A stretch of DNA of 6,745 bases from Nitrosomonadaceae bacterium (lineage in GTDB: Bacteria; Pseudomonadota; Gammaproteobacteria; Burkholderiales; Nitrosomonadaceae), in assembly GCA_024644425.1 (NCBI GenBank), contig JAHELA010000083.1:1-6745 (forward strand), given 5' to 3'. This document shows positions 5,618 to 6,745 of this stretch, piece by piece (position 1 is the first letter of the stretch; each line of letters starts with the position of its first letter). Under the pieces are notes generated by a model. The model made no database searches. It was not told the origin of the DNA and saw only the letters and a program-made list of their open reading frames with translations. Both the position numbers and the translations under genes were made by a program.

Positions 5618-5954
5618 TGTTTTTTAATTTGGTGGGTCAGGTTGGGCTCAAACAAACGACCAAGGGATTATGAGCCCCCTGTAATCAACAATCTGCAACA
5701 CATGACAACAAACTAGAACAATACAATCAAGGAATTATTTTACTTCATTTATTGTGGAGTATTGTCAGTTATTGTGGTTTTCTGTCTCTGAGTGTCCCAT
5801 GACAATATCTTATTGGATATGATGATAAACCTACTTCTGGTACAAGACAAACATTCAGAAAACATAAATAATTATTCCCCAAAAAATGCCCTGAAAAATA
5901 AATTTAGCTTAGATTATTTTAATAACAAATCTCACTATATATTAAAAATCATTA
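5618..5954. other. 337-base non-coding stretch between convergent genes
   Basis: It contains the decayed tRNA (5630-5708) and, beyond it, short repeats: TTATTGTGG at 5749-5757 and 5769-5777, CATGACAA at 5701-5708 and 5798-5805, and ATTGTCA at 5761-5767 as the inverse of TGACAAT at 5800-5806. The rest is AT-rich with no clear terminator. A GTG-started open frame at 5792-5983 lacks a ribosome binding site and runs into the ATPase gene on the other strand, so I do not call it. Confidence 0.6.
5630..5708 (-). pseudogene. decayed tRNA-Met (anticodon CAU)
   Basis: Read on the minus strand, the 3' half keeps exact tRNA geometry: anticodon arm 5-7-5 with loop CTCATAA (5668-5674), five-base variable region TGGTC, T arm 5-7-5 with loop TTTGAGC (5646-5652), acceptor strand CTGACCC, discriminator A and an encoded CCA (5630-5632). 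The 5' half is eroded. The likely acceptor strand TTGTCAT (5702-5708) pairs at only four of seven positions, the D-loop has lost its GG, position 8 is not T, T-loop position 56 is T instead of C, and one T-stem pair is broken. The outer and inner anticodon-stem pairs are now G-T. Lack of the GGG/CCC anticodon-stem pairs excludes an initiator. It is therefore a pseudogene of elongator tRNA-Met (or of a CAU-reading Ile tRNA), or an integration scar. Confidence 0.72.
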
Positions 5955-6745
5955 TTATGGCGTTTGTACTACTCTGGGTGTAAAACTTAAACGCAACTGT
6001 TTTTCAATTTCGATGATAGCGAACAACGCAATACCAATACAAATAATGAGCGCACCGTCAAAGAAGGGAATGGATTCGGTGGCAAATACTTTTTGTAACG
6101 GCGGTAGATAAGTAATGGCGAGCTGAGCAACTGTGATGGCTATAACAGTTATCCAAACCACCTTTGTACCACGTATCGCCTTCCAGGTAAGGGATGTACC
6201 ATAAATATTTCGTATAAAAAATAGATGGGAAATCTCCATCACAACCAACGTGTTCAGCGCAATGGTTCGAGACAACTCCTGGGAATACCCTTTGTCGACT
6301 GAATAATCATAAATGCCAAATACTCCGCATAGGAACAATACAGAAACAAGTACAATATGCCATGCTAGCTCGCCTGTTAAAAGTGGCTCGTTTCTGGGTC
6401 GTGGTGGGCGGCGCATGGTATTGGCTTCCGTAGGCTCAAAAGCTAGCGAAATCCCTAAAGTAACAGCAGTGATTAAGTTAATCCACAAAATTTGAATGGG
6501 AGTAACCGGTAACGTCATACCAAGGAGCAAAGCGACAATTATCGTCATTGCCTCACCAGCATTAGTCGGTAGCGTCCAGCTAATAACTTTCTTGATATTA
6601 TCGTATACTGTACGCCCTTCACGCACAGCTGCAACAATCGAAGCGAAGTTATCATCAGCCAGGACAAGTTCAGCAGCTTCTTTGGCCGCTTCGCTACCTT
6701 TCATTCCCATTGCAATGCCTGCATCAGCACGTTTGAGTGCTGGAG
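5955..6745 (-). CDS. P2-type cation-transporting ATPase, C-terminal part
   Basis: About 262 C-terminal residues of a membrane pump; the gene continues past the right edge, so its start and the phosphorylation (DKTG) and nucleotide-binding regions are outside. The fragment opens with PALKRADAGIAMGMKGSE, the end of the P-domain, then VLADDNFASIVAAVREGR, and then six membrane helices M5-M10 (about 54-76, 80-102, 127-149, 159-177, 194-213 and 227-247). Compared with the calcium pump SERCA, the ion-site residues N768, E771, N796, T799 and E908 correspond to N61, E64, N89, T92 and E170 here, but D800 is replaced by A93 (NLITA instead of NLVTD). This matches bacterial PacL/Pma1/CtpF-like pumps of uncertain ion. 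Internal ATGs near 6710 are not starts, since the P-domain motif is open upstream. Convergent with the zinc-ribbon gene. Confidence 0.93.
   Translation of the reverse strand, partial: PALKRADAGIAMGMKGSEAAKEAAELVLADDNFASIVAAVREGRTVYDNIKKVISWTLPTNAGEAMTIIVALLLGMTLPVTPIQILWINLITAVTLGISLAFEPTEANTMRRPPRPRNEPLLTGELAWHIVLVSVLFLCGVFGIYDYSVDKGYSQELSRTIALNTLVVMEISHLFFIRNIYGTSLTWKAIRGTKVVWITVIAITVAQLAITYLPPLQKVFATESIPFFDGALIICIGIALFAIIEIEKQLRLSFTPRVVQTP

Noticed and set aside
5792..5983. 63-codon GTG-started frame
   Set aside because: No ribosome binding site, AT-rich low-complexity residues, and it runs into the ATPase gene on the opposite strand.
6313..6495. Plus-strand 60-codon frame
   Set aside because: Shadow of the ATPase gene, where membrane helices M6 and M7 read clearly on the minus strand.

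Overview
The window looks like a moderately AT-rich proteobacterial chromosome segment. The protein families fit a beta- or gammaproteobacterium, and a Nitrosomonas-like ammonia oxidiser is a guess from family repertoire and composition, not something shown here. Nearly every recognisable gene belongs to a family linked to stress, stasis or energy limitation.

Layout. 114-434 (+): a small helical protein with tryptophans every 11 residues, resembling the Sll1863-type stress family. 435-560: a short GC-rich, hairpin-rich spacer between convergent genes. 561-1223 (-): an exported DUF2459/TIGR02117 protein whose G+C is steadily above 50%. 1224-1735: a non-coding AT-rich stretch with a ~103-base imperfect inverted repeat, a small hairpin and promoter-like sequence. 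1736-1942 (+): an unrecognised 68-residue protein. 2084-3395 (+): a compact operon encoding a two-CBS-domain protein, a short HPF/RaiA ribosome-hibernation factor and a UspA-family protein; the last two genes overlap by 29 bases. 3501-5204 (+): a GH57 glycoside hydrolase, probably acting on glycogen-type alpha-glucan. 5297-5617 (+): a small zinc-ribbon protein of unknown role. 5630-5708 (-): a decayed tRNA-Met(CAU) gene with a well-kept 3' half. 5709-5954: non-coding, with short repeats. 5955-6745 (-): the C-terminal third of a P2-type cation ATPase that runs off the window edge.

How the parts may work together (inference): CBS sensor, ribosome hibernation factor, universal stress protein, storage-glucan hydrolase and P2-type cation pump form a set suited to entering and leaving a non-growing, low-energy state. 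The combination recalls the hypoxia/dormancy (DosR) regulon of Mycobacterium tuberculosis, which contains the same families. No FNR-type box or other clear shared operator is visible, so co-regulation is not shown. I found no complete insertion sequence, integrase or CRISPR array.
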